Assembly: GCF_007858535.1 (NCBI RefSeq)
Contig: NZ_CP040174.1
Coordinates: forward strand, 3,348,001 to 3,412,000
Length of the DNA stretch: 64,000 bases
Direction: 5' to 3'
Source of the DNA: Arthrobacter sp. UKPF54-2
Lineage (GTDB): Bacteria; Actinomycetota; Actinomycetes; Actinomycetales; Micrococcaceae
A model generated the notes under the pieces. It worked only from the letters and a program-made list of their open reading frames with translations. It was not told the DNA's origin and did not search any database. The position numbers were made by a program, and so were the translations under genes. Shown in pieces: positions 18,590-31,430 of the stretch. Every line of letters starts with the position of its first letter. Position 1 is the first letter of the stretch.

Positions 18590-19645
18590 TCACTTCGCGG
18601 TCGAGGGATCGGTGGGGGCGCCGGGGTCCGCGGGCTGCGGTGCCGGCTGCTGCGGTCGGGCCTGCGTCGGCGTGGGCAGCGGCGGCATCGGCCGCGGGCT
18701 CCGTACCACCGGCAGGGGCCCGGTGTGGACGGCTTCGGGCTGCGGCACCGGGCCGCGCCAGCCTTGGATGGGGAGTTCGAACTTGCGGACCAGGCGCCCG
18801 GAGAACGGCGTCTGGTGGGTGCGGGCGAGCCGGACCGGGGTGGCGGAGCGGGTGACTTCCACGCGGGCGCCCGGTGGCAGGTCCACGGAGCGCCGGCCGT
18901 CGCACCAGAGCACGCCCTGGGCGTCGGTGCGGTTCAGGATTTCAACGGCCAGCCGGGAACGTGGAGAGACCACCAGGGGCTTGGCGAAGAGCGCGTGGGC
19001 GCTGATGGGCACGATCAGCAGCGCCTCGACTTCCGGCCAGACCACCGGGCCGCCGGCGGAGAACGCGTAGGCGGTGGATCCGGTGGGGGTGGCAAGGACC
19101 ACGCCGTCGCAGCCAAAGGATGTCAGCGGGCGCTCGTCGACCTCGGTGACCACCTCGAGCATCCGCTCCCGGTTGCCCTTTTCGATGGCAGCCTCGTTCA
19201 GCGCCCAGGTATGCCAAATCTTCTGCCCGCGGACCCACACCTGCACATCGATGGTCATCCGCTCCTCCACCGTGTACTGGCGGCTCGCGATCCATTCGAC
19301 GGTCTGGGCCAGGTCCGCCCGTTCGCTTTCGGCGAGGAACCCGACGTGGCCGAGGTTGACGCCGAGCAGCGGCACGTCGACCTCGCGCACCAGCTCAGCG
19401 GCGCGCAGGATGGTGCCGTCGCCGCCGAGCACCATCACGAGCTCGACGTCGGGAAGTTTGACGTGGTCGTGCAGCACCTCGACGGGCTGGTCGAGCCGTC
19501 CGTAGAACCGGACCATGTCGCCGAGTTCGGATTTCTGCATCACGGGCACGATCCCGGAGGCATGCAGCTGGGCGCACGCTTCCCAGGCCGCCTTGAGGGA
19601 TTCCTCGCGGCCGGTGTGGGCAAGGATGAGGACACGCCTGCTCAT
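18590..19645 (-). CDS. ppnK: NAD kinase with proline-rich tail
   Basis: 351 residues from the ATG at 19645, which has GGCGGAG 4 bp upstream; the longer frame to 19714 would overlap tlyA. The NAD-kinase fold shows VLGGDGTILRAAELV (GGDG motif), GVNLGHVGFLAE and TPTGSTAYAFSAGGPV. It phosphorylates NAD to NADP. The last 55 residues are mainly Pro/Ala/Gln (PMPPLPTPTQARPQQPAPQP), a low-complexity extension not needed for catalysis in shorter homologues. The gene sits in the conserved order tlyA-ppnK-recN. Confidence 0.95.
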   Translation of the reverse strand: MSRRVLILAHTGREESLKAAWEACAQLHASGIVPVMQKSELGDMVRFYGRLDQPVEVLHDHVKLPDVELVMVLGGDGTILRAAELVREVDVPLLGVNLGHVGFLAESERADLAQTVEWIASRQYTVEERMTIDVQVWVRGQKIWHTWALNEAAIEKGNRERMLEVVTEVDERPLTSFGCDGVVLATPTGSTAYAFSAGGPVVWPEVEALLIVPISAHALFAKPLVVSPRSRLAVEILNRTDAQGVLWCDGRRSVDLPPGARVEVTRSATPVRLARTHQTPFSGRLVRKFELPIQGWRGPVPQPEAVHTGPLPVVRSPRPMPPLPTPTQARPQQPAPQPADPGAPTDPSTAK

Positions 19646-19682
19646 CGGGCTCCGCCTTCTAGTGCGTCTTGTGCTTTCAGTA

Positions 19683-20489
19683 CTATGGCCAGATCGTTCC
19701 GAGTAACGCAGCAACGGCTACGTCCCGCTCTTCGATCTTAGGCAGGTCTGTCCGGTTCCCGCGTTTTATCCACAGGAAGTACTCGACGTTTCCGTCCTGC
19801 CCGGGCAGCGGGCTCTGCGCGAGGCCCTCCAAAACCAGGCCGGCGTCCATGGCCGCGGCGGCCACCTTGGCGACGGCCATGCGGCGTTCCCTCTCGGAGG
19901 TGACCACCCCGGTGCGGCCCAGCCGGTCCTTGCCGATCTCAAACTGAGGCTTGACCATCAGGACCAGGTCTCCGCCCGGCTCCGTGCACGCAGCGAGCGG
20001 CGCCACCACCAGGGTCAGCGAGATAAACGACAGGTCCGCCACGGTGAGAGAGGCCGGGCCGCCGATCGCGTCCGGGGTCATGTAGCGGACGTTGAGACCT
20101 TCATGGACCGAAACCCGGGCGTCGTTGCGCAGCTGCGGGACCAGCTGGTCATGGCCGACGTCGACGGCCACCACGTGCGCGGCGCCGCGCCGAAGCAGGA
20201 CCTCGGTGAAGCCGCCGGTGGAGGCACCGGCGTCGAGGCAGCGTTTGCCGGCCACCCCGACGGCGGGGAAGGCGTCCAGGGCTCCGGCGAGCTTGTGGGC
20301 CGCGCGGCTGACGTACTCGTCTTCGCTGGTCGTGGCGACGTCCAGGGCGGTGACGTCCTGGACCTGGAGGGAGGCCTTAGCAAGCACCTCGCCGCCCGAG
20401 CTGACCTTGCCTTCACTTATCAGCCGCGCGGCGTGGGTGCGCGACCTCGCCAGCCCGCGGCTGACGAGGGCCTGGTCGAGCCTGGTCAT
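19683..20489 (-). CDS. tlyA: 16S/23S rRNA 2'-O-ribose methyltransferase TlyA
   Basis: 268 residues. An N-terminal S4 RNA-binding domain (MTRLDQALVSRGLARSRTHA, residues 1-60) precedes an FtsJ-like Rossmann methyltransferase with LDAGASTGGFTEVLLRRGA (SAM site), DLSFISLTLV and MVKPQFE (catalytic Lys/Asp/Glu surroundings). In mycobacteria this enzyme methylates 16S C1409 and 23S C1920, giving capreomycin sensitivity. Its ATG overlaps the preceding small gene as ATGA. The tail of about 18 residues (NRTDLPKIEERDVAVAAL and so on) resembles that of actinobacterial homologues. Confidence 0.95.
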   Translation of the reverse strand: MTRLDQALVSRGLARSRTHAARLISEGKVSSGGEVLAKASLQVQDVTALDVATTSEDEYVSRAAHKLAGALDAFPAVGVAGKRCLDAGASTGGFTEVLLRRGAAHVVAVDVGHDQLVPQLRNDARVSVHEGLNVRYMTPDAIGGPASLTVADLSFISLTLVVAPLAACTEPGGDLVLMVKPQFEIGKDRLGRTGVVTSERERRMAVAKVAAAAMDAGLVLEGLAQSPLPGQDGNVEYFLWIKRGNRTDLPKIEERDVAVAALLGTIWP

Positions 20490-20713
20490 CGTGGCGTGTC
20501 CCCCGCGTCCCGACCGGCGACGTCCTCGTTGAGGGCCGCTGCCAGCTCATCGTGCAGGCCGCCGTAGACCTCGACATGGGAGGCGACGGGCAGTTCGGGC
20601 AGGTCCCCGAGGCGCAGCAGCAGGGCGTCGACGGCCGCGTCGCCGACGGCGGACTCGCCCGCGGGTTCCGGCCAGTCGATCCGGGCCTCGGTGGAGGGGT
20701 TCAGCTCGGTCAT
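20486..20713 (-). CDS. Conserved small protein upstream of tlyA
   Basis: 75 residues, acidic, from the ATG at 20713 (TGGAGAGC upstream). It contains a segment like DALLLRLGDLPELPVASHVE followed by VYGGLHDELAAALNE. It has no membrane helix. It lies 10 bp after the HAD gene and overlaps tlyA by 4 bp. A gene of this size occupies the same position in mycobacteria (Rv1693, from memory). The function is unknown; the tight coupling argues that it is real. Confidence 0.75.
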   Translation of the reverse strand: MTELNPSTEARIDWPEPAGESAVGDAAVDALLLRLGDLPELPVASHVEVYGGLHDELAAALNEDVAGRDAGDTPR

Positions 20714-20723
20714 GCTCTCCAGT

Positions 20724-21716
20724 CTAGTGATCCAGCCACTCCAGGCTGGGCGCCTTGGCAGCGGGCGTCTCCGGGTTTGCGGCCCACCAGGCGGCGCAGG
20801 CCGCGCGCCACGAATCGAGATCGGCCGGGTTCCCGCTGACCCGCAGGCTGGTCCCTCGTACCTCCGCCGAGGCGCTGCCGCAGCGGTAGCGCCAGTCGCC
20901 GTCGTCCTCGATGGCCGGGTAGGGACGGTACAGGTCGGTGAGGTCATTGATCAGGAAGGTGGGGCGTTCCAGGGTGCGGGCGGCGAGGATGGATTCCCGC
21001 GTGTCGACGCCCGTCAGCACGGCAACGGTGGCGAAGCCGGCGTTGTTGCCGCCGAGGATGTCAGTATCCAGCCGGTCGCCGACCACCAGGGGACGGTCGG
21101 CGGCAAGCCGCTTGGCGGCGGCGTGGAACAGCGGCGCCTCGGGCTTGCCCGCCACCAGCGGCTGGCGGCCGGTGGCGGCGGCGACTGCGGCGACCAGGGT
21201 GCCGTTGCCGGGCGCCATGCCGCGCGCCTGCGGAATGGACATGTCCGTATTCGTGGCCACCCACAGGGCACCGGCCGCGACCACGTAAGCCGCCTCCGCG
21301 AGGTCTTTCCAGCCCAGCTCCGGGTGGAAGCCCTGCACGACCGCGACCGGGTCCTCGGCCTCACTGCGGACCGGGACCAGGCCCGCGAGTTCGATTTCGC
21401 GGGCCAGTGCCTCGCCGCCCGTGATCAGCACGCGGGCCCCGGCCGGCAGCATGGACGCGAGCAGTTCCGCCGCCGCTTGGGAGGAGCTCACCACCTGCTG
21501 GTCCTCAGCTGGGGCGCCGAGCTCGCGCAGGTGCTGCGCCACCTCCGCGGGCGACCGGGAGGCGTTGTTCGTCACGTAGCCCAGTCCTACGCCGACGCCA
21601 CTAAGCCGCTGCAGCGACTCCACGGCGCCGGGGATGGCCTGCGGGCCGGCGTACACGACGCCGTCCAGATCGGCCAGCAGCGCATCGAACCTGGAAATCA
21701 GCTCAACTTCGGCCAT
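20724..21716 (-). CDS. HAD-superfamily phosphatase, NagD/Gph-like
   Basis: 330 residues. The first HAD motif is FDALLADLDGVVYAG (nucleophile Asp), motif II is YVTNNASRS, and motif III/IV is VVGDRLDTDILGGNNAGF. A class C2 cap lies between, as in NagD, 4-nitrophenylphosphatases and the mycobacterial glycerol-3-phosphate phosphatase Rv1692. The last 75 residues after DLTDLYRPYP form an extra domain also typical of that group. Glycerol phosphate or phosphoglycolate are likely substrates by analogy. The ATG lies 6 bp after the TPR gene stop, with GAGGA upstream. Confidence 0.88.
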   Translation of the reverse strand: MAEVELISRFDALLADLDGVVYAGPQAIPGAVESLQRLSGVGVGLGYVTNNASRSPAEVAQHLRELGAPAEDQQVVSSSQAAAELLASMLPAGARVLITGGEALAREIELAGLVPVRSEAEDPVAVVQGFHPELGWKDLAEAAYVVAAGALWVATNTDMSIPQARGMAPGNGTLVAAVAAATGRQPLVAGKPEAPLFHAAAKRLAADRPLVVGDRLDTDILGGNNAGFATVAVLTGVDTRESILAARTLERPTFLINDLTDLYRPYPAIEDDGDWRYRCGSASAEVRGTSLRVSGNPADLDSWRAACAAWWAANPETPAAKAPSLEWLDH

Positions 21717-21722
21717 GGTTGC

Positions 21723-23618
21723 CTAGTCCTCGGCGCGTTCCGGAACGCGGGAGTCGTCGCTGTGGGCGTCTCCGGTCTCCAGTTCGTCCGCCTCAAGTTC
21801 GTCGGCTTCAACCGAATCGTCATCGGATTCGGCGTCGTTGGACTCAAAGAAGTCCGGCTCTTCGTCGTCGGAGCCGGCGTCGATATCCTGCGCCGCTGAC
21901 GCCGGCACTCCGGTTTCCGGGAGACCGGCGACCGCTTCGGCGCTTGCCGACTTGGGTGCGGGCTCGCCGGCGGCTGCGGCTGACTGCTGGGCAGCCTGCT
22001 CCCGCAGGATCCGGCGGCGCTGCTCCTCCTCGCGCGCTTCCTCTTCCTCGTCCCAGCCGAGGTCAATGATGTCCGGGTCCTCGTCGACGCCGAGGCCAAG
22101 AGCATTCTCGGCGACGACCGCCTGGCGCTGCCACTTTCCGGCTTCGGCGTCACGGCCGGCTGCCGTCAGGGCATCGGCGTAGGCGCGGAAGAGCCGGGGG
22201 CTGTAGGAGAAGGCGCGGTTGATGTCGAGCTGGACAATCTCCAGCTCGGAGACCGCGGCGTCCAACTGGCCGAGGTCGGTTCGGGCACCCGCGGCGACGA
22301 TGGCCAGCTCCACCTTGCCCGGAGCGTCAAGGTCCTTGGCTTCTTCGGAGCGGGCCATGTCCAGTGCCCGGTCCGGGCGGCCCAGGCCGCGTTCGCAGTC
22401 GGCCATGACTGGCAGGTGCATGTTGGACCCGCTGATCCGCCGGTAGGTGCGGAACTCGCGCAGCGCCTCGCCGTAGTGCCCGGCGGCGTAGGCGGTCAGG
22501 CCAACAGCTTCGCGGACCGCTGCCAGGCGACCCCCGCGGCGGCTGGCGGCAAGGGCGTGTTGGAAGGCGAGTTCGGGTTCATCGTCGATGAGGCGGCCGG
22601 CCATCACGAGGTGGCGGGCCACCCATTCGGCGCTGTTGTCCTCCAAGGTCTTGATCTGGTGCTGCGTGGCGCGGTCCAATTCCTTACCAGTGACGTCCTC
22701 GTCGATCTGGGGGGAACGCTCACGGTCCGGGCGGTTGGCGCTGCGCAGGTCCTTGGCGTTGGGCTCGCGGACCGGACGGTCTTCGGCGCGGTCGCGGCCG
22801 AACTGGCGGGGGCCGGAGTCGCCGCGGTCGAAGCTGCGGGCCGGACGGTCTTCCCGGTTGCCAAAGGGTTTGCGGTTGTCGCCGCCGCTGAAGGGCTTGC
22901 GGTCACGATCGCCACCGAAGCTGCGACGCTCGCCACCCTCACGCGACGGACGATCACCAAACGGCTTACGGTCGCGGTCGCCGCCGCCGCTGAAGGGCTT
23001 GCGGTCACGGTCGCCACCGAAGCTTCGACGCTCGCCACCCTCACGCGACGGACGATCACCAAACGGCTTACGATCACGATCACCACCACCGCTGAATGGC
23101 TTACGATCACGATCACCACCGAAGCTTCGACGCTCACCACCCTCACGCGACGGACGATCACCAAACGGCTTCCGATCACGATCACCACCACCGCTGAACG
23201 GCTTACGATCACGATCACCACCACCGCCGAATGGCTTACGGTCACGATCGCCGCCACCGCCGAATGGCTTACGATCACGATCACCACCACCGCTGAACGG
23301 CTTACGATCACGATCGCCGCCACCGCTGAACGGCTTACGATCACGATCGCCACCACCGCTGAACGGCTTACGATCACGATCACCACCGAAGCTTCGACGC
23401 TCACCACCCTCACGCGCCGGACGATCACCAAACGGCTTACGATCACGGTCGTTGTATGACGGGCGCGAGCCCTCCGAACGGTCATCCCTGCCACGGAAGC
23501 CGCGGGGGTTTCCGCCGGAGTTGTTCGTCCCTCGGAATCCCCCGCCGCCGGAGTTGCGTCCGCCGCCGAAGTTGCCGCGGTCGTTGCCGCCTCGGTTGCC
23601 GTCGTTGTGCTCAGCCAT
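21723..23618 (-). CDS. Repeat-rich Arg/Gly/Asp protein with TPR-like domain
   Basis: 631 residues in three parts. The first 55 residues are Gly/Asn/Arg-rich. Residues 57-246 contain 13 copies of DRDRKPF in 11- and 23-residue units, giving an alternating-charge disordered tract like RNA-binding RGG proteins. Residues about 310-500 form helical TPR-like repeats (WVARHLVMAGRLIDDEPELA, AYAAGHYGEALREFRTYRR). The tail is strongly acidic (EEEEAREEEQRRR and many Asp/Glu). A shorter homologue without the repeats is found at this position in other actinobacteria (Rv1691-like, from memory). A role in ribosome or RNA handling is a guess from composition and neighbours. Confidence 0.85.
   Translation of the reverse strand: MAEHNDGNRGGNDRGNFGGGRNSGGGGFRGTNNSGGNPRGFRGRDDRSEGSRPSYNDRDRKPFGDRPAREGGERRSFGGDRDRKPFSGGGDRDRKPFSGGGDRDRKPFSGGGDRDRKPFGGGGDRDRKPFGGGGDRDRKPFSGGGDRDRKPFGDRPSREGGERRSFGGDRDRKPFSGGGDRDRKPFGDRPSREGGERRSFGGDRDRKPFSGGGDRDRKPFGDRPSREGGERRSFGGDRDRKPFSGGDNRKPFGNREDRPARSFDRGDSGPRQFGRDRAEDRPVREPNAKDLRSANRPDRERSPQIDEDVTGKELDRATQHQIKTLEDNSAEWVARHLVMAGRLIDDEPELAFQHALAASRRGGRLAAVREAVGLTAYAAGHYGEALREFRTYRRISGSNMHLPVMADCERGLGRPDRALDMARSEEAKDLDAPGKVELAIVAAGARTDLGQLDAAVSELEIVQLDINRAFSYSPRLFRAYADALTAAGRDAEAGKWQRQAVVAENALGLGVDEDPDIIDLGWDEEEEAREEEQRRRILREQAAQQSAAAAGEPAPKSASAEAVAGLPETGVPASAAQDIDAGSDDEEPDFFESNDAESDDDSVEADELEADELETGDAHSDDSRVPERAED
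22881..23450 (-). repeat. Coding tandem repeat array (13 DRDRKPF units)
   Basis: The DNA alternates 33-bp units (DRDRKPF plus SGGG or GGGG) with 69-bp units (DRDRKPF plus GDRPSREGGERRSFGG). The order from the protein N-terminus is one long unit, six short, then long-short-long-short-long and a final partial. Adjacent units are nearly identical at the DNA level, so slippage or recombination should change copy number between strains. Confidence 0.92.
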
Positions 23619-23944
23619 GGTGGATTCCTCCTGTTATGAGCTGACCACTGGCGCAATCGCAGCCGCTCTGTTTCCGTGTTTCGTTCGCTACGCAACCCGA
23701 AATCAAGCGCTTCGAAGTCCGTACATCTCAATCAATTCTAGGCGAGACGCCCGCACCGGGCTAACGGCCGCAGGGCTTTAAGCCTGCGCGGTGTCAAGTC
23801 TCACAACCCTGGCGACACGGCAAGCCCCCGAGTCTAATGACGGTGCGGCACTGGAAGGATCTTTCGGGTACTTGCCCGTGCTGCGGGAGGGTTTCTGTCG
23901 TGCCGGCAGGATCTGCGGGAGGGTTCGGTGGGTGGTTTGGGGGT
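23619..23944. other. Intergenic region between the TPR gene and the rrn terminator
   Basis: About 330 bp without a supported gene. The end near 23619 must hold the promoter of the minus-strand TPR gene (a ribosome site AGGAGG lies just before its ATG), but I see no clear -35/-10 pair. Short frames here have no coding character. No tRNA is found. Confidence 0.5.
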
Positions 23945-23984
23945 TAAAGGGGGAGAGCCTCCAACCTGGTGGTTGGAGGCTCTC
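23945..23984 (-). terminator. rrn operon terminator
   Basis: A perfect 14-bp stem (GAGAGCCTCCAACC at 23953-23966 with its complement at 23971-23984) has a 4-nt loop and is followed, in the minus direction, by CCCCCTTTAACC. It begins about 15 bp beyond the 5S 3' end, as expected for the rRNA operon terminator. Confidence 0.85.
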
Positions 23985-23998
23985 GACCTCAATGATGT

Positions 23999-24116
23999 TC
24001 CGGCGGTGACCTACTCTCCCACACCCTCCCGGGTGCAGTACCATCGGCGCTGTGGGTCTTAGCTTCCGGGTTCGGAATGGGACCGGGCGTTTCCCCCACG
24101 CTATGACCGCCGTAAC
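23999..24116 (-). rRNA. rrf: 5S ribosomal RNA
   Basis: The minus strand begins GTTACGGCGGTCATAGCG and ends with GTAGGTCACCGCCGG, so the two ends pair as helix I. The internal CCCATTCCGAACCCGGAAGC and the loop around GATGGTACTGCA are characteristic. About 118 nt, at the 3' end of the operon. Ends are estimated from pairing. Confidence 0.93.
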
Positions 24117-24221
24117 CCTGTGTCCGCGCCCTGGCCGGGGGCCTGGGGTGGGAAATCTGTGGTTACAACTTGTGGTGTTGTATTCAGTTGTTTTGGTTCC
24201 TGTGCAACGTTTCGTCTGGCG

Positions 24222-24261
24222 ACGGGTTTGTTGTTTGGGAACCACATAGTGGACGCAAGCA
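24222..24261 (-). repeat. 3' arm of the pre-23S processing stem
   Basis: This 40-nt segment in the 23S-5S spacer matches, in inverted orientation, 27585-27624 before 23S with 36 of 40 positions complementary. Two of the four differences give G-U pairs in the transcript. Paired, the arms would enclose 23S in a long duplex, the usual RNase III substrate. Confidence 0.8.
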
Positions 24262-24329
24262 GTCTTGTTTCTTTGTACCCTTCCCGTGGTGCGAACCCCT
24301 TTTGATGTTGGTTCGCGGGAGGGGTGTGT

Positions 24330-27449
<3,120 letters not shown>

Positions 27450-27584
27450 CCACAAAAGATCAAGGAGTAATTTCGAGAGAACCACGAAACCAACCACACC
27501 CAACAACACCACCCCAAAAGAGTGACACCATCACGCGCAGCCAGATCCAGGTTCATATTCTTGGAAATTGCTTCTTATAAAAGA

Positions 27585-27624
27585 TGCTCGCGTCCACTAT
27601 GTAGTTCTCAAACAACAACCCCGT
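27585..27624 (-). repeat. 5' arm of the pre-23S processing stem, with boxA-like sequence
   Basis: This arm lies about 135 nt before the 23S 5' end and pairs with 24222-24261. On the transcribed strand it contains GTTTGAGAACT (27603-27613), which also occurs before 16S and resembles actinobacterial boxA antitermination signals. Stem formation and antitermination could therefore compete for the same sequence. Confidence 0.78.
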
Positions 27625-27742
27625 ACCACACACCCCACACACCCGGACCCCAAAGGACCCACACGGTGCATGAAACGTCGCAGCCGGGAAACCAGAAACA
27701 CAAGTCCCGGACACCACCACCCGAAGGCCGTAGCAACCGGTC

Positions 27743-27772
27743 CTGTTGTCTCAGGACCCAACAGTGTGCCAA
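27743..27772 (-). repeat. 3' arm of the pre-16S processing stem
   Basis: A 30-nt spacer segment complementary, with few mismatches, to 29657-29686 before 16S. Paired, they enclose 16S as the precursor stem cut by RNase III. It lies about 210 nt after the 16S 3' end. Confidence 0.75.
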
Positions 27773-27979
27773 ACACTAAACCGCCCGAACCCTCACACAC
27801 CGTTCCAGGACCCACACAAGGGTGGTTCCGTACTGGGTGCCGGAGGAAACGCAGCGGCCGCTATTTGTTGATATTCCACCCGTGAGCACCCGCCGCAGAA
27901 CTTGCGTCTGCGCAACGGGCGTTACTCCTGACAACACCACCACACCCACGAAACGCGGGGCGGGGTTGTTGTAGGTGCT

Positions 27980-29510
<1,531 letters not shown>

Positions 29511-29763
29511 GAAAAACAGACACAGCATCCGCCCCCGGGAAAACGGGAACACACACTGCACAAAATTTGAAACCAGCTAAAAACACCAGACCATCCACGG
29601 GGTGGACAATCCGGCACAATCAACCAATTCAATACAAAAAATTGGTATCAACAAACTTGGCACACTATTGAGTTCTCAAACAACAGACACATTCGAATAC
29701 TTGCCGAAACAATTCACATCGTGAATTCTATTTGTTTCGCTTTTTCTTCGCTGCGATGTATTT
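29511..29763 (-). other. 16S leader
   Basis: This leader of about 250 nt precedes 16S, with the 5' arm of the precursor stem at 29657-29686. It is A/T-rich for this genome. No tRNA or gene is seen. Small frames found here on the plus strand look spurious. Confidence 0.6.
29657..29686 (-). repeat. 5' arm of the pre-16S processing stem, with boxA-like sequence
   Basis: This segment is complementary to the spacer segment 27743-27772, about 25 of 30 positions. The transcribed strand includes GTTTGAGAACT (29671-29681), the same boxA-like 11-mer found in the 23S arm. Confidence 0.75.
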
Positions 29764-29792
29764 AGCTTATTTCATTCATTTCCACTTTGCAA
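29764..29792 (-). promoter_or_regulatory. Candidate rrn promoter
   Basis: On the minus strand TTGCAA (29787-29792) and TAAGCT (29764-29769) are separated by 17 bp within an A/T-rich stretch. The start would be about 29757, giving a leader of roughly 250 nt before 16S. The hexamers are imperfect and further promoters are likely between here and tyrS. Confidence 0.35.
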
Positions 29793-29935
29793 ACCCGGAA
29801 GTTTTCCCGGAATTCACTCTGTGGAAGCGAATCCGCCCAGCAAAATACGAAGCAATTTCGATTTCCCGCATCGTGTGCAAGAAGAATTGCTTCTCTTTGT
29901 TGGGGGTTTGTCACCACTCAGCGGCGGCGACTCAG

Positions 29936-29987
29936 AAAACATTACACGCTCCCCTCCGGCCGTGCAAATCGGCCCGAGGGGAGCGTG
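29936..29987 (-). terminator. tyrS terminator
   Basis: CACGCTCCCCT (29945-29955) pairs perfectly with AGGGGAGCGTG (29977-29987). The inner part extends the stem with CCGGCC/GGCCCG. In the tyrS direction the stem is followed by TAATGTTTT. It separates tyrS from the rrn promoter region. Confidence 0.75.
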
Positions 29988-30022
29988 CTGGAGGCGTAAC
30001 CAAGCCCCGGGGTACCTGCCGG

Positions 30023-31336
30023 CTAGACGCCGGAAACCTCCACGGTTGCCAGGTTCTTCTTGCCGCGGCGCAGCAGCAGGAACCGGCCGTGCAGAAGTTC
30101 CGCGGGGGCGATGACGGCGTCGGGGTCGGAGATCTTGGTGTTGTTCACGTAGGCGCCGCCCTCTCCGACGGTCCGCCGTGCCGCGGACTTGCTTTCGGAC
30201 AGACCGGTGGCCACCAGCAGGTCGATGATGCCGAGGCCGGACCCGTCAACGGTGGCGGAGGGCAGCTCCGCGGTCGCTGCCTGCAGGCTTGCCGCATCCA
30301 GGACCGTCAGGTCTCCCCCGCCGAACACTGCAGCCGAGGCCGCAATGACTTTCTCCGTAGCTTCCACGCCGTGCACCAGCGAAGTCACCTCGTAGGCGAG
30401 TTTGCGCTGGCCTTCGCGGGCGAACGGGCGCTCAGCCACCGAGGTTTCAAGGGCTTCGATCTCGGCCCGGCTGAGGAAGGTGAAGACCTTGAGCCGGGCC
30501 GCGACGTCGGCGTCGGCAGTGTTGAGCCAGAACTGGTAGAAGGCGTAGGGGCTGCACATGTCGGCGTCCAGCCAGATCGCGTTGCCCTCGCTCTTACCGA
30601 ATTTAGTGCCGTCCGAGTTGGTGATCAGCGGGGTGCCCAGGGCATGCACGTGCTTGCCCTCAACCTTGCGGATCAGGTCCGTGCCGCTGGTGAGGTTGCC
30701 CCACTGGTCCGAGCCGCCGGTCTGCAGGACGCAGCCGTAGTCACGGAACAGCTGCAGGTAGTCCATGCCCTGCAGGATCTGGTAGCTGAACTCGGTGTAG
30801 CTGATGCCCTCGTCCGAGTTCAGGCGGGTTGCCACGATGTCCTTTTTGATCATGGTGCCGACGCGGAAGTGCTTGCCGATGCCGCGCAGGAAATCGATGG
30901 CGCTCAGCGGGGCGGTCCAGTCGAGGTTGTTCACCATCCGGGCCGCGTTCTCGCCGTCGAAGCTGAGGAAGCGCTGGACCTGGCCCTGCAGCCGGCCGAC
31001 CCATTCGGCCACGGTCTCGGGGGTGTTGAGCACGCGTTCAGCGGTCTGCCGCGGGTCTCCGATCAGTCCGGTGGAGCCTCCCACCAGCCCCAGGGGTTTG
31101 TGCCCGGCCAGCTGGAGCCGGCGCATCAGCAGCAGTTGCACGAGGTTTCCGAGGTGCAGGCTCGGCGCCGTGGGATCGAAGCCGCAGTAGTAGGTCACGG
31201 GGTCGCCGGCGAGCAGCTTCTCCAGCTCCGCCTCATCCGTGGATACGTGGACGAGGCCGCGCCATTTCAGCTCCTGCCAGATATTGGCAAAGCCGGGGTC
31301 GTTCTGCTGGGACTGAAGATCATTTAGCTGGGACAC
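30023..31336 (-). CDS. tyrS: Tyrosyl-tRNA synthetase
   Basis: 437 residues, class I synthetase. The HIGH-type motif is PSLHLGNLVQLL and the KMSKS-type motif is KFGKSEGNAIWL. YYCGFDPTAPS and QILQGMDYLQLF belong to the tyrosine/tRNA site. A C-terminal S4 RNA-binding domain (about residues 370-437, KSAARRTVGEGGAYVNN) is present. It charges tRNA-Tyr. The start is a GTG at 31336 in a short intergenic gap after helR. It is followed by its own terminator and then the rRNA operon on the same strand. Confidence 0.96.
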   Translation of the reverse strand: MSQLNDLQSQQNDPGFANIWQELKWRGLVHVSTDEAELEKLLAGDPVTYYCGFDPTAPSLHLGNLVQLLLMRRLQLAGHKPLGLVGGSTGLIGDPRQTAERVLNTPETVAEWVGRLQGQVQRFLSFDGENAARMVNNLDWTAPLSAIDFLRGIGKHFRVGTMIKKDIVATRLNSDEGISYTEFSYQILQGMDYLQLFRDYGCVLQTGGSDQWGNLTSGTDLIRKVEGKHVHALGTPLITNSDGTKFGKSEGNAIWLDADMCSPYAFYQFWLNTADADVAARLKVFTFLSRAEIEALETSVAERPFAREGQRKLAYEVTSLVHGVEATEKVIAASAAVFGGGDLTVLDAASLQAATAELPSATVDGSGLGIIDLLVATGLSESKSAARRTVGEGGAYVNNTKISDPDAVIAPAELLHGRFLLLRRGKKNLATVEVSGV

Positions 31337-31430
31337 GGAATCTAAGTTAGCAGGAACGCCCGGGCCCGAAGGCCTCGCCCCGGGACGTGACGGAACGTCC
31401 CGTCACGCCCGATGCCGGACCGCCAGGGGG

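Noticed and set aside
22881..23450. Regular short repeats that look like a CRISPR array
   Set aside because: The units are contiguous, in frame and encode DRDRKPF; no unique spacers or cas genes are present.
31386..31407. Hairpin CGTGACGG/CCGTCACG after the HelR-type gene as a terminator
   Set aside because: The stem is only 8 bp and no T-run follows on the minus strand, so I do not annotate it.
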